Shown: in pieces, positions 35,119 to 43,676 of the stretch
How positions within the stretch are numbered: position 1 is the first letter of the stretch
Layout: every line of letters starts with the position of its first letter
Assembly (NCBI GenBank): GCA_944381635.1
Contig: CALWLY010000023.1
Span: 1 to 52,829, forward strand
Source of the DNA: an uncultured Lachnospiraceae bacterium
GTDB taxonomy: Bacteria; Bacillota; Clostridia; Lachnospirales; Lachnospiraceae
Direction: 5' to 3'
Length of the DNA stretch: 52,829 nucleotides
Translations under genes and position numbers: made by a program
The notes under the pieces: generated by a model
Seen by the model: the letters and a program-made list of their open reading frames with translations, nothing else
Databases searched by the model: none
Told to the model about the DNA's origin: nothing

Positions 35119-37536
35119 TTATTTCTGCAGTTTTTTCTGATAATCCTTGTTTGCCCTGGAGTTTGAGAAAAAGCCTGAGATAATTTTTTTCATACCCTTG
35201 AAGAAATGGCCGTTTACAACGAGGACCATTCCCCGAGCCATTTCCATGCTCACTGCGCCGCCGGTCATTTTTGCGATACCCCGGAACGGCATGTTGTAGA
35301 TGAAAAGGATGTTCAGGTCAGGTTTTCCCTTTTTCTCGCTTTTATTTTTCAGGCTTGTGAGAATCCTGTAGATCAGGCGTGCCAGAGGGCTTTTGGCGTA
35401 ATACATCTGGCAGATAGCATCGTTAAGGCCAAGTTCTCCGGACCATTTTCCGTCGGGAATGGAGGTGCCTAACAGCTTTTCAAATTCCTGGTCGGAAACA
35501 TTTTTAACAGCTCCCGAAAAATAGGAAGGCATTTCTTCTTTTTTGTAAGGAGAGGAAGCGTCGGTTCCCTTCTGTTCCAGAGTCTGTTTTAAATGAATAT
35601 CGGAAACGCTGCTTCCAATCTGAATCAGATAGCTGCCCTTTTCCACTTCCCAGCCATTGGTGGAAACATTCCAGTAGCGGAAGGTTTTATCGTCAAAGGG
35701 GATGGTGACTTTCCTGCTTTCTTTGGCTTTTAAGAAAACTTTTGCAAAGCCTTTCAGCTCTTTTGCCGGACGGAAAATTTCTCCTTCAGGACCGGATACG
35801 TACAGCTGAGCAATCTCGGCCCCGTCTCTGTCGCCGGTATTTGTAAGGGTAAAAGAAGCGCCTTCCGGTGTCACTTCCAGATTGGAGTAGGCAAAGGAAG
35901 TGTAGGAAAGACCGTATCCGAAAGGATACTGCACGTTCACACCCTGTGTATCATAGTAGCGGTAGCCCACATAAAGACTCTCACGGTATTCGGAGTTTCT
36001 TTCTTTGCTGGGGAAATAACGGTATGCGGGTGTATCCTCGTAGCTTATCGGATAAGTTTCGCTCAATTTACCGGAAGGGTTCACCTGACCGGAAATCACG
36101 CGGAACATAGCGCCTGCGCCTGCCTGTCCGCCAAGGTAACCGTGCAGGATCGCTTTGCAGAAACCGCCCCAGGGTATTTCGATGGAAGAACCTGCGCTGA
36201 TAACGCCCACAATGTTAGGGTTTGCTTTGGACAGGGCCTCCAGAAGAGAGATTTGATTCTGGGGAATGCGCATATGTGTGCGGTCTAATCCCTCGGATTC
36301 ACTCAGTTCATCAAGACCGAAGCAGAAAAGGACCACGTCTGCTTTCCGGGCCATTTCCAGCGCTTCCTGTTTTAAAGCTTCGTTGGCGCCGCCGGTGCGT
36401 TCATAACCTTTTGCGTAGCCTGCAAAGGAGAAGGAAGTGTTTGCGGCCTGCTCCAGCATGGATTCCACTTTCGTGGGATTTACCACAGAAGAACCTGCAC
36501 CCTGGTAACGGGGAGTTTCGGCGAAATCTCCAATCAGAGCGATCTTACATCCGGAAGCTAAGGGAAGAAGGTTATCCTCGTTTTTTAACAGAACGATGCT
36601 TTCCTCTGCAGCTTTCTGCGCCAGCTTATGGTGTGCTTCCCTGTCAAAACCGGAGGATTTTTTCTGGGAGGAGAGAGTGAGAACCGCATCCAGCAGATCA
36701 TCCACACAGGCATCCAGTTCCTGCATGGAAAGCGTTCCGTTTTCTACGGCTGCAAGGAGTTCTCTGGCGGAATCTAGGCCGGGAGCAGGCATTTCCAGGT
36801 TGGAACGGTACTTCACGCCCTGTACATGGTCGTTGGAAGCTCCCCAGTCGGTGATGACGATTCCGTTAAAGCCCCATTCATCCCGAAGAATATCCTTTAA
36901 CAGGTGCTCGTGCTCGTTGGCGTAGGTGCCGTTGACTTCATTGTAGCTTGTCATGATAGCTTTGGCATTGCCTTCTTTCACCGCAATTTCAAAGCCCTCC
37001 AGATAGATTTCGCGTAGAGTTCTCTCATCCAGCACGGAGTTCATGGCCATACGGCGAAGTTCCTGACTGTTTACCGCAAAGTGTTTGGGGCAGGCGTAGA
37101 CGCCCTGGCTTTGAATTCCTTTTACATAAGAAGCTGCCATTTTTCCCGCAAGATAGGGATCTTCGGAAAAATACTCAAAGTTACGTCCGCACAGTGGACT
37201 TCTTTTAATATTTAAACCGGGTCCCAGCAGGACATTTACATCCTGAGAGGAAGCTTCCCTTCCCAGAGCCATACCGATTTCCTCGCCCAGTTTTTCGTCC
37301 CAGCTGTTTGCAATCGTGGCTGCCGTAGGAAAACAGGTAGCCGGCAGGGAAGCGTTCAGTCCGAGGTGGTCTCCTTCTCCGGCCTGTTTGCGGATACCGT
37401 GAGGCCCGTCGGAACAGAAGATAGAAGGAAGATTCAGACGATCGATATTCAGTGTCTGCCACACGGTCATGCCGCTTAAGAAGGCGGCTTTTTCTTCCAG
37501 TGTCATTTGATTCAAAAGTTCTGTATGTTTACTCAT
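35119..37536 (-). CDS. Cytosolic glycoside hydrolase family 3 (beta-glucosidase-like)
   Basis: An 805-residue GH3 enzyme in normal domain order: TIM-barrel (about 20-290) with substrate motifs SDGPHG, GRNFEYFSEDP and KHF (151-153) and catalytic Asp230 in IVITDWGAS; GH3_C domain from about 315 (SIVLLKNEDNLLPL); fibronectin-III-like domain at about 575-650; and an extra C-terminal extension of about 140 residues with no domain I recognise. No signal peptide, so it acts on imported or internal glucosides. It starts 61 bases after the gtrA-like gene and is probably co-transcribed with it. Confidence 0.92.
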   Translation of the reverse strand: MSKHTELLNQMTLEEKAAFLSGMTVWQTLNIDRLNLPSIFCSDGPHGIRKQAGEGDHLGLNASLPATCFPTAATIANSWDEKLGEEIGMALGREASSQDVNVLLGPGLNIKRSPLCGRNFEYFSEDPYLAGKMAASYVKGIQSQGVYACPKHFAVNSQELRRMAMNSVLDERTLREIYLEGFEIAVKEGNAKAIMTSYNEVNGTYANEHEHLLKDILRDEWGFNGIVITDWGASNDHVQGVKYRSNLEMPAPGLDSARELLAAVENGTLSMQELDACVDDLLDAVLTLSSQKKSSGFDREAHHKLAQKAAEESIVLLKNEDNLLPLASGCKIALIGDFAETPRYQGAGSSVVNPTKVESMLEQAANTSFSFAGYAKGYERTGGANEALKQEALEMARKADVVLFCFGLDELSESEGLDRTHMRIPQNQISLLEALSKANPNIVGVISAGSSIEIPWGGFCKAILHGYLGGQAGAGAMFRVISGQVNPSGKLSETYPISYEDTPAYRYFPSKERNSEYRESLYVGYRYYDTQGVNVQYPFGYGLSYTSFAYSNLEVTPEGASFTLTNTGDRDGAEIAQLYVSGPEGEIFRPAKELKGFAKVFLKAKESRKVTIPFDDKTFRYWNVSTNGWEVEKGSYLIQIGSSVSDIHLKQTLEQKGTDASSPYKKEEMPSYFSGAVKNVSDQEFEKLLGTSIPDGKWSGELGLNDAICQMYYAKSPLARLIYRILTSLKNKSEKKGKPDLNILFIYNMPFRGIAKMTGGAVSMEMARGMVLVVNGHFFKGMKKIISGFFSNSRANKDYQKKLQK

Positions 37537-37597
37537 TCTTTCTCATGCCTTTCCAATACCTGCTGTTTCCCATGCAGGCTGACTTGATAACCGCAGA

Positions 37598-38194
37598 TTA
37601 TTTCTGCTTGAAGATGATCTTCATGATGGGGAAGAATACCCAGAAGGAGATGACGCAGTTGATCAGCATGGTGATGATGTCTGCCACAGTCATTCCCACT
37701 CCCTGTCCCATCAGGTCCATGAAGAAGTTGTAGATCGGTGTCTTATAAAGCCCCTGAAGAGCGGCAGCGCCCACGGATATAATGACCCAGGCGATAAAAT
37801 ACCACACAGCTGCCTTTACTATGTTGGAGTCCGATTTAAAGGTAACATTTCTCTGCAGGAAAAAGTTGATGACCTGGGCAATGAGCAGGGTGATTTCCAC
37901 AGCCAGAAAATAAGCAAGACCACCGCCGCCGCCGTCACTGATGGCTCCTGCCGCATAGTCAAAAACGTAATAAACACTGCCGTCCAGATTGTGTCCCATA
38001 GGAAGAATCTGGAAATTTGTGCTTACCAGGGAAGTGAAGCCGAAAATGTATTTGATCAACGGCATAAGGATCATCTGCAGTACGGTAACGCCGTTGCTGA
38101 TAACAAAAAATACAAGAAATTGTGCAATGGAAGGGTGTTTTTCTTTAAAATGATTCCAGACACCCACCAGTCCGGAAGTTTTGTTTGCTGCCAT
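37598..38194 (-). CDS. GtrA-like membrane protein
   Basis: A 198-residue protein with four helices: QFLVFFVISNGVTVLQMIL, then AYFLAVEITLLIAQVINFFLQRNVTF (the typical GtrA region ending NFxxxRxxxF), AVWYFIAWVIISVGAAAL and TMLINCVISFWVFFPIMKII. GtrA proteins are thought to flip or assist polyprenyl-linked sugars. It carries an unusual Gly/Asp-rich insert (AAGAISDGGGGGLA). GAGAGG precedes the ATG at 38194. Placement between two GH3 genes points to glycan or glycolipid handling. Confidence 0.82.
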   Translation of the reverse strand: MAANKTSGLVGVWNHFKEKHPSIAQFLVFFVISNGVTVLQMILMPLIKYIFGFTSLVSTNFQILPMGHNLDGSVYYVFDYAAGAISDGGGGGLAYFLAVEITLLIAQVINFFLQRNVTFKSDSNIVKAAVWYFIAWVIISVGAAALQGLYKTPIYNFFMDLMGQGVGMTVADIITMLINCVISFWVFFPIMKIIFKQK

Positions 38195-38233
38195 ATAGCG
38201 CCTCTCTTTCTTTGGATAATAAATCATTGTCTG

Positions 38234-38298
38234 AAAAAAGGGCGTTCCAAAAGATGTTCTGTGGCGGGTAAAAATGCCTCGAAATCTTTGGAACACCC
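38234..38298 (-). terminator. Terminator between the membrane GH3 and gtrA-like genes
   Basis: On the minus strand GGGTGTTCCAAAGATT pairs with the GATCTTTTGGAACGCCC-like arm (one mismatch region), then TTTTTT. I see no promoter in the 40 bases before gtrA, so partial readthrough may set lower expression of gtrA and the second GH3. A further palindrome, GAATCTCGCA/TTGCGAGATTC, lies at about 38400-38420 just after the GH3 stop. Confidence 0.65.
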
Positions 38299-38423
38299 TC
38301 CGTTTATTCCGCCTTAAGCGGTGAAGATAAAATGGTTGCTAATGCACTCGTACTGCGGCGGAAAGGAAACAAATCGCTGAGCGACCCGCCGCAGGCGGAG
38401 AATCTCGCATTGCGAGATTCTTT

Positions 38424-41312
38424 TTAGTTGGCTTGAGTTTCTGTCTCAACCTTTACCTGTGCATTTCTTCTTTTCAGGAATTTTTTCACAGCAACAACTT
38501 CCAGAGCAATGATTCCGGCAGCCAGAATTACGTCGATCACAATGGCTGCAATCTGCCATGCCATAAGACCTGTCTGCAGATTTTCCGGCATGTATGCGCG
38601 GCTGTTTACTACTGTGTACATAATGTTCTTGCATGCCTGACGCATTGCCAGAACGCCGGTAGCGCTTTCGGTATCTTTTACATGGTTAGTTTCGGTATCG
38701 TATGCAACCAGCATAGCGTCTGTGCCGTTTCTGATAGCCTGATCGGAGTTCATGTATCCGTAAACACCGAAGTAGTCAGTCAGAACAAAGCCTTTAAAGC
38801 CCCATTCATCACGAAGCACTGTCTGGCAAAGAGCGGAAGAACCGCCGGCCCATTCGGTGCCGATGTAATTGAAGGATGACATAACCGCTTTTGCGCCGCC
38901 TTCTTTTACGCTGATTTCAAACGGTTTTAAGTAAATTTCGCGGATAGCCTGTTCGTTGGACCAGGTACAAAGCATACCGCATCTGTTGGTTTCCTGATCG
39001 TTTAATGCAAAGTGTTTAATATAAGCGTATACACCGTGTCTTTCTGCACCGATAATAGCGCTTGCGGCAATTTTGCCGGAAAGAAGTCCGTCTTCGGAGT
39101 AGTACTCAAAGTTACGTCCTGCAAAAGCGTTTCGGTGGATGTTCATGGCCGGAGCGTACCATCCGGATACACCCATTTCATCAGCCATCTGTCCGATGCT
39201 GTCGCCAAAGGCGTCAGCCAGATCTACATTCCATGTGCAGGCGATCATAACTGCAGAGGGGAAACCTAAGGAACCGGTTCCTGTAAAGTTGTTGTTGATG
39301 GAAGCAGGACCGTCACAGTCGATGGTACTTACTTTTCCAACACTTCCGGCAGAACCTGTCTGGTAACCTGCCAGGGCGATCATGCTGTCCATATCGGAGA
39401 TTGTCAGCTGATCAAGCAGAGTATCCCATTTGGGATCGTCATAATCCAGACCGCGCATCTCGGCAAGTTCCATGCCGTTTTTCGCGTCTGTAGTGGGCAT
39501 TACATCGGAATCGTTGTTGTAATCTTCCGGATTGTAATTGCTGTTGTTTAAGAATGTTGCCTTTTTATCTTCCGGCAATGTAAAGTTTGCAGGTGCAGCG
39601 GTAGCTTCCTCATAATTTGCAAACTGGTCTGCGCGGGAGAGATAAGTAACATCTCCTGCTGCATCGTCAAACTGATTGGTTACGGCGATGGCATCGGTGG
39701 AGCGCTGGTTTCCTTCACTGTATGTGATGGTTTCGTCCACATGGTAAGTCTGGGAATCCAGAATGTTGTGAGAGTCACTGTTGATGCTGATGATATAGTC
39801 ACCCTGCTCTAAAACATAAGCTTTCGCATTCTGGTGATCGTAAGAAGCCATGTCTTCCGCTTTAAAGCTGATGGTCAGTGTCTGAGAAGCACCGGGCTCT
39901 AAAACGTCGGTTTTATCAAAAGCAATCAGGTTTGCAGAAGCCTTTTCAATGCCGCCGTTTGTGTACGGAGGGTTATAGTAAACTTCTACAATATCTTTTC
40001 CGGCAACATCACCGGTGTTGGTAACGGTAACATCAAAGCTGATAGTTCCATCGTTTTCTGTAATTTCACCCATCTGCTGAGAGAAGGTGGTGTAGGAGAG
40101 ACCGTAGCCGAACGGGTACATTACGGTATCTTCATAGTTGATCAGCCCTTCAGCAGCTGCGGTCTCATAAAAACGGTAACCTACATAAATGCCTTCCACA
40201 TAGTTTACGAAGGAAGGAGAAGCTTCAGCGGAAAACTGTGTAGCGGCAACTGTGAATTCACTCATGTTGTCATAAACAAAGTTTCCGAAATTGTTCCAGG
40301 TAGGTGTTGCAGTCAGATCTTTTACAAAAGTATCGCTTGTTTTTCCGGAAGGATTTACTTCACCGTTTAAGATTTTTCCAAGAGAAGTAAAGCCGTCCTG
40401 GCCGGTTCCGGGACACCAGATCGCACTTTTGATCTGAGGATACTCGTCTACAAATCCCAGTTCCATAGCGTTTGCGCCATTGTAGAGAACAATGACATTG
40501 CCAAAGTTGGAGCATACCAGCTCCAGCATATTCTTTTCTGTCTGGCTCAACTGAAGGTAGTGTTCGCCGGGTTCAAAATCTTTGTACTCTGTAGAGTTGT
40601 CTGTGTAAGTTACAGCACTTACGTCTGTGGGAACGTCTGCACCTTCACCGCCGACACGGGTGATCACAACCAGTGCGGTGTCAGAAAAGGCTTTTGCATT
40701 GTTTATAAGATCGTCGCTGTAGCTGTCAGCAGTAGGTTCCGGAAGTGTCCAGTCCTGAGCCCACATACCAACTTCCGGTCTGTCTGCGCGGTAAGCTGTA
40801 TAAAAATCGGAAAGTTCTGTGTTGAGGTTGAAGCCTGCATTTTCCAGACCCTGTAATAAAGTAACGGTAGGATATGCATCGCTTAAGGAACCTGAACCTG
40901 TACCGCCGTAGCACGGATTGGTGGAAGCCCAGCCAAATACGTTCAGATTGCTGCCGGAAGCCAGGGGAAGCTGGCCGTCTTCATTTTTCAAAAGAACGAT
41001 GCCTTCGTTTGCGATTTCTTCCACAACGGTTCTGGCATTGCTTATTGTTTCATCTGCTATGGTACCGTTTCCTGTAGCCAGGGAAATCATAGTATTCATA
41101 GGAATAAAACAAATCAGGTTTACGATAATGACCAAAGCAAGTAAAAAAGCGATTCCTGCTTCAGAACGAATCAGTTTTCTTTTGGATGTTTCTACTTTGC
41201 GTACGGCAATGATTACGATGAGCGCCAGTACGAGCACCACTGCAAGAGCAATCAGATAAGGTGCGATTGAAGTCAGGACGTTGATAACGTCGTCCATATT
41301 GATAGCTAACAT
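38424..41312 (-). CDS. Membrane-anchored, domain-permuted GH3 glycoside hydrolase
   Basis: A 962-residue GH3 protein with reversed domain order. Two helices come first (about 14-36 and 52-75), then the normally C-terminal GH3_C domain (GIVLLKNEDGQLPLASGS, about 100-370), a fibronectin-III-like domain (about 430-520), and only then the TIM-barrel with DCDGPAS, GRNFEYYSEDG, KHFALNDQE and the catalytic aspartate at about 846 in FVLTDYFG. A last helix lies near 916-940. The catalytic parts should face outside. Reversed GH3 order is known in some rumen-bacterial beta-glucosidases. GGGAGG lies 8 bases before ATG 41312 (a GTG at 41315 is possible). Confidence 0.92.
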   Translation of the reverse strand: MLAINMDDVINVLTSIAPYLIALAVVLVLALIVIIAVRKVETSKRKLIRSEAGIAFLLALVIIVNLICFIPMNTMISLATGNGTIADETISNARTVVEEIANEGIVLLKNEDGQLPLASGSNLNVFGWASTNPCYGGTGSGSLSDAYPTVTLLQGLENAGFNLNTELSDFYTAYRADRPEVGMWAQDWTLPEPTADSYSDDLINNAKAFSDTALVVITRVGGEGADVPTDVSAVTYTDNSTEYKDFEPGEHYLQLSQTEKNMLELVCSNFGNVIVLYNGANAMELGFVDEYPQIKSAIWCPGTGQDGFTSLGKILNGEVNPSGKTSDTFVKDLTATPTWNNFGNFVYDNMSEFTVAATQFSAEASPSFVNYVEGIYVGYRFYETAAAEGLINYEDTVMYPFGYGLSYTTFSQQMGEITENDGTISFDVTVTNTGDVAGKDIVEVYYNPPYTNGGIEKASANLIAFDKTDVLEPGASQTLTISFKAEDMASYDHQNAKAYVLEQGDYIISINSDSHNILDSQTYHVDETITYSEGNQRSTDAIAVTNQFDDAAGDVTYLSRADQFANYEEATAAPANFTLPEDKKATFLNNSNYNPEDYNNDSDVMPTTDAKNGMELAEMRGLDYDDPKWDTLLDQLTISDMDSMIALAGYQTGSAGSVGKVSTIDCDGPASINNNFTGTGSLGFPSAVMIACTWNVDLADAFGDSIGQMADEMGVSGWYAPAMNIHRNAFAGRNFEYYSEDGLLSGKIAASAIIGAERHGVYAYIKHFALNDQETNRCGMLCTWSNEQAIREIYLKPFEISVKEGGAKAVMSSFNYIGTEWAGGSSALCQTVLRDEWGFKGFVLTDYFGVYGYMNSDQAIRNGTDAMLVAYDTETNHVKDTESATGVLAMRQACKNIMYTVVNSRAYMPENLQTGLMAWQIAAIVIDVILAAGIIALEVVAVKKFLKRRNAQVKVETETQAN

Positions 41313-41332
41313 CACTCATTCCTCCCTTGTAA

Positions 41333-41361
41333 AATATAAAATTTTGTCAGTCGACTTTCAA
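41333..41361 (-). promoter_or_regulatory. Promoter of the membrane GH3 gene
   Basis: On the minus strand TTGAAA (41361-41356), a 17-base spacer and TATATT (41338-41333), about 20 bases before the gene. Confidence 0.65.
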
Positions 41362-41404
41362 CAATGCCAGTCTAGCATACTTTTTTTGCTGGGAGGCAAT
41401 TTCT

Positions 41405-41438
41405 GCATAACTGGCATGTTATTTTGCATAACTGACAT
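41405..41438 (-). promoter_or_regulatory. LytTR-type operator: paired direct repeats
   Basis: GCATAACTGGCAT (41405-41417) and GCATAACTGACAT (41426-41438) match at 12 of 13 positions and start 21 bases apart. On the minus strand each contains CAGTTATG, close to the LytTR-domain consensus [TA][AC][CA]GTTN[AG][TG], which occurs as 9-base repeats with 12-13 bases between. The pair lies 44 bases upstream of the GH3 -35. The regulator gene next door encodes a LytTR protein. Confidence 0.65.
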
Positions 41439-41508
41439 TTTAAGTGGGAAAATGACACAATCTGCGCCGTTTATTCGTTGTTTAAACCGTGCTGTCACGG
41501 GAGAACGG

Positions 41509-41537
41509 TTTACTTTTGCAGGTTTCATTGTTATAAT
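41509..41537 (+). promoter_or_regulatory. Promoter of the LytTR two-component genes
   Basis: TTTACT (41509-41514), a 17-base spacer and TATAAT (41532-41537). An inverted repeat AAACCGT...ACGGTTT lies just upstream (41483-41511) and touches the -35. Confidence 0.55.
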
Positions 41538-41552
41538 GGCTTCGGTTAAAGC

Positions 41553-41576
41553 TAGCGTCGGTGTACACCGACGCTA
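41553..41576. other. Perfect 24-base palindrome in the LytTR-regulator leader
   Basis: TAGCGTCGGTGT followed by its exact reverse complement ACACCGACGCTA, between the promoter and the start codon. It could be an operator or an RNA hairpin; no T run follows. Confidence 0.7.
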
Positions 41577-41614
41577 TATCAAAACGAAAACAATATCGAA
41601 ACGGAGGTGGGGGT

Positions 41615-42331
41615 ATGGTGATACGAACAGCGATTGTCGAGGACGATCCGGCAGCAGTGGTGGTACTGAAAGAATATCTTACCCGCTATGAGAAAGAGAA
41701 CGCCGTACATTTCCAGGTGGATGTTTTTACGGACGGCATGGAAATTGTTTCCGATTATCAGCCGGTGTATCATATTATTTTTCTGGACATACAGCTTAAG
41801 CATATGAATGGGATGGAAACTGCCGAAAAAATCCGGAGTATGGATGAGGAGGCAGCCTTTATTTTTGTTACCTCCACAATTCAGTTTGCAGTGCAGGGTT
41901 ATCTGGTGGATGCCGTGGGTTATGTGTTAAAGCCGGTTCCCTGGCTGGCATTTTCCCAGATTTTAAAAAAGGCGGTGAGCCGCATTGAAAAAAAGGAAAA
42001 CAGACAGACGCTGAGTTTTGAAGTGGAGGGAGGCAAGATGCGTGTGAATCTTTCCCAAATCTACTATATTGAAAGTCAGCTTCACCATATCCTGGTTCAC
42101 TCGGAGAAGGGTGATTATCTGACTCTTGGGCCTTTAAAGAAGTTTGAAAAAGCATTGGAAGACAAAAGTTTTGTCAAGTGTCACAATGCCTATCTGGTAA
42201 ATCTCTCCCATATAACAGGCATCATGAACAATACAGCGGTTCTGTCAAATGGCGAGAAACTTTCCATCAGCCGCACAAGAAAGAAGCTGTTTATGGACAG
42301 GCTGACGGATTTTGTGGGAGGTGTAGTATGA
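41615..42331 (+). CDS. LytTR response regulator
   Basis: A 238-residue response regulator of the AgrA/LytR group. The receiver domain (1-120) has the acidic pair in VEDDP, phosphoacceptor Asp58 in IIFLDIQ, and the conserved Lys in VGYVLKPVP. The C-terminal LytTR DNA-binding domain (about 140-235) has VNLSQIYYIES, SFVKCHNAYLVNLSHI and LSISRTRKK. GGAGG lies 7 bases before ATG 41615. It overlaps the kinase gene by ATGA. It probably controls the divergent GH3 genes through the repeats at 41405-41438. Confidence 0.93.
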   Translation: MVIRTAIVEDDPAAVVVLKEYLTRYEKENAVHFQVDVFTDGMEIVSDYQPVYHIIFLDIQLKHMNGMETAEKIRSMDEEAAFIFVTSTIQFAVQGYLVDAVGYVLKPVPWLAFSQILKKAVSRIEKKENRQTLSFEVEGGKMRVNLSQIYYIESQLHHILVHSEKGDYLTLGPLKKFEKALEDKSFVKCHNAYLVNLSHITGIMNNTAVLSNGEKLSISRTRKKLFMDRLTDFVGGVV

Positions 42332-43647
42332 TCGATTTTGCATCTCTGACTGATTATCCGCCCCGGCTTTTTACTGCCATTGCAGAGTGGGGAGCCTGCA
42401 TGATTTACATTATGATTCTGAAAAAAGAGTGGAAGGGCGCGAAAAAATGGGGAATCTGTCTTTCCATGCTTCTGGTGTTTATGCTTTATCAGGTTATGGC
42501 CGGAGCCCTGCACCTTTTTTTCTGGATACCGGGTATGTGCGGAGCAGTGCTTCTGATGTATTTCTTTTTGTTAAAGACGATAAAAGGTTCCTGGAAAGAT
42601 GTGGGATTCTGTACGATCCGTGCCTTTGTGCTGGCGGAGTTTATAGCGTCCATTCAGTGGCAGATTTATGTGTGGATCTCGCTGGGCAGCGGGAAGACCA
42701 GCGCCTTGCTGTCCGTTTTTCTGATGATTGTGATTTACGCCCTCATGGGAGGCATCTTCTTTTTCATAGAGAGAGGTCACTTTCCGGAGTCGGATCAGAT
42801 CAATGTGACAGGAAAGGAATTCCTGGGCGCAGCAGTTATAGGACTGAGTGCATTTTGTATCAGCAACCTGAGTTTTCTTATGCCTGATTCCGTCTATTTC
42901 GGAGCAGTAAGTGCCATGCTTTACATTCGTACCCTGGTGGATTTCGGCGGACTTGTCACACTGGTGGCGCAGCAGGAGCGAAGGGAAGAACTCCGCATGC
43001 GAGGAGAAAATCAGGCTATGAATATTGTGCTGCAAAGACAGTACGATCAGTATCGGATCTCTATCGATAATATTGAACTTTTGCGGCGGGAATTTCATGA
43101 TCTGAAGCATTATATGGTAGCGATCCGCTCGGAGAAAGATCCTGAGAAAAGAGAGCAGTATCTGACGGAGATGGAGGAAGCTATCCATACGCAGGAAGCG
43201 TTTATCAATACCGGAAACAACGTTCTGGACGTGGTGCTTACGACCAAAAGCAACTACTGCTCTCAGAAAAATATAACGTTTAACTGTATGGCGGACGGCA
43301 AGCTGGTCTCCTTTTTGCATGTGAAAGATATCTGTTCTATTTTCGGAAATGCCCTGGACAACGCCATCGAGTGTGTGTCCCAGTTTGAGGACCCGGAAAA
43401 GAGACTGATCATTCTTTCCATGTTTCAAAAAAATCAGTTTCTGATGATACAGTTTGAAAACTATTGCGATACCCCTCTGAAATTGGGAAGCAACCAGCTT
43501 CCAAGCACCACAAAGGAAAACACGGCCTATCATGGATATGGTTTGAAAAGCATTCGGCAGGCAGCGCTGAAATACAACGGCACTATGAATATTCATACGG
43601 AAGACCATTGGTTTAAGCTGCAGGTACTGATTCCGGTGAGAGAGTAG
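42328..43647 (+). CDS. GHKL sensor histidine kinase (AgrC-like)
   Basis: A 439-residue membrane kinase with about seven N-terminal helices (1-225), a dimerisation region with the phosphoacceptor His257 in FHDLKHYM, and a GHKL ATPase domain: N-box GNALDNAIEC and a C-terminal YHGYGLKSIRQAALKYNG. Polytopic sensors of this kind often detect peptides (AgrC), but no peptide-precursor gene is visible here, so the signal may be something else. Translationally coupled to its regulator. Confidence 0.92.
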   Translation: MIDFASLTDYPPRLFTAIAEWGACMIYIMILKKEWKGAKKWGICLSMLLVFMLYQVMAGALHLFFWIPGMCGAVLLMYFFLLKTIKGSWKDVGFCTIRAFVLAEFIASIQWQIYVWISLGSGKTSALLSVFLMIVIYALMGGIFFFIERGHFPESDQINVTGKEFLGAAVIGLSAFCISNLSFLMPDSVYFGAVSAMLYIRTLVDFGGLVTLVAQQERREELRMRGENQAMNIVLQRQYDQYRISIDNIELLRREFHDLKHYMVAIRSEKDPEKREQYLTEMEEAIHTQEAFINTGNNVLDVVLTTKSNYCSQKNITFNCMADGKLVSFLHVKDICSIFGNALDNAIECVSQFEDPEKRLIILSMFQKNQFLMIQFENYCDTPLKLGSNQLPSTTKENTAYHGYGLKSIRQAALKYNGTMNIHTEDHWFKLQVLIPVRE

Positions 43648-43676
43648 GAACACTAAGAAGTAAAGGCAAATGACAG

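Noticed and set aside
42571-43653. 360-residue minus-strand ORF opposite the histidine kinase
   Set aside because: The plus strand encodes an unmistakable GHKL kinase with intact H-box and N-box; the antisense frame has no family pattern.
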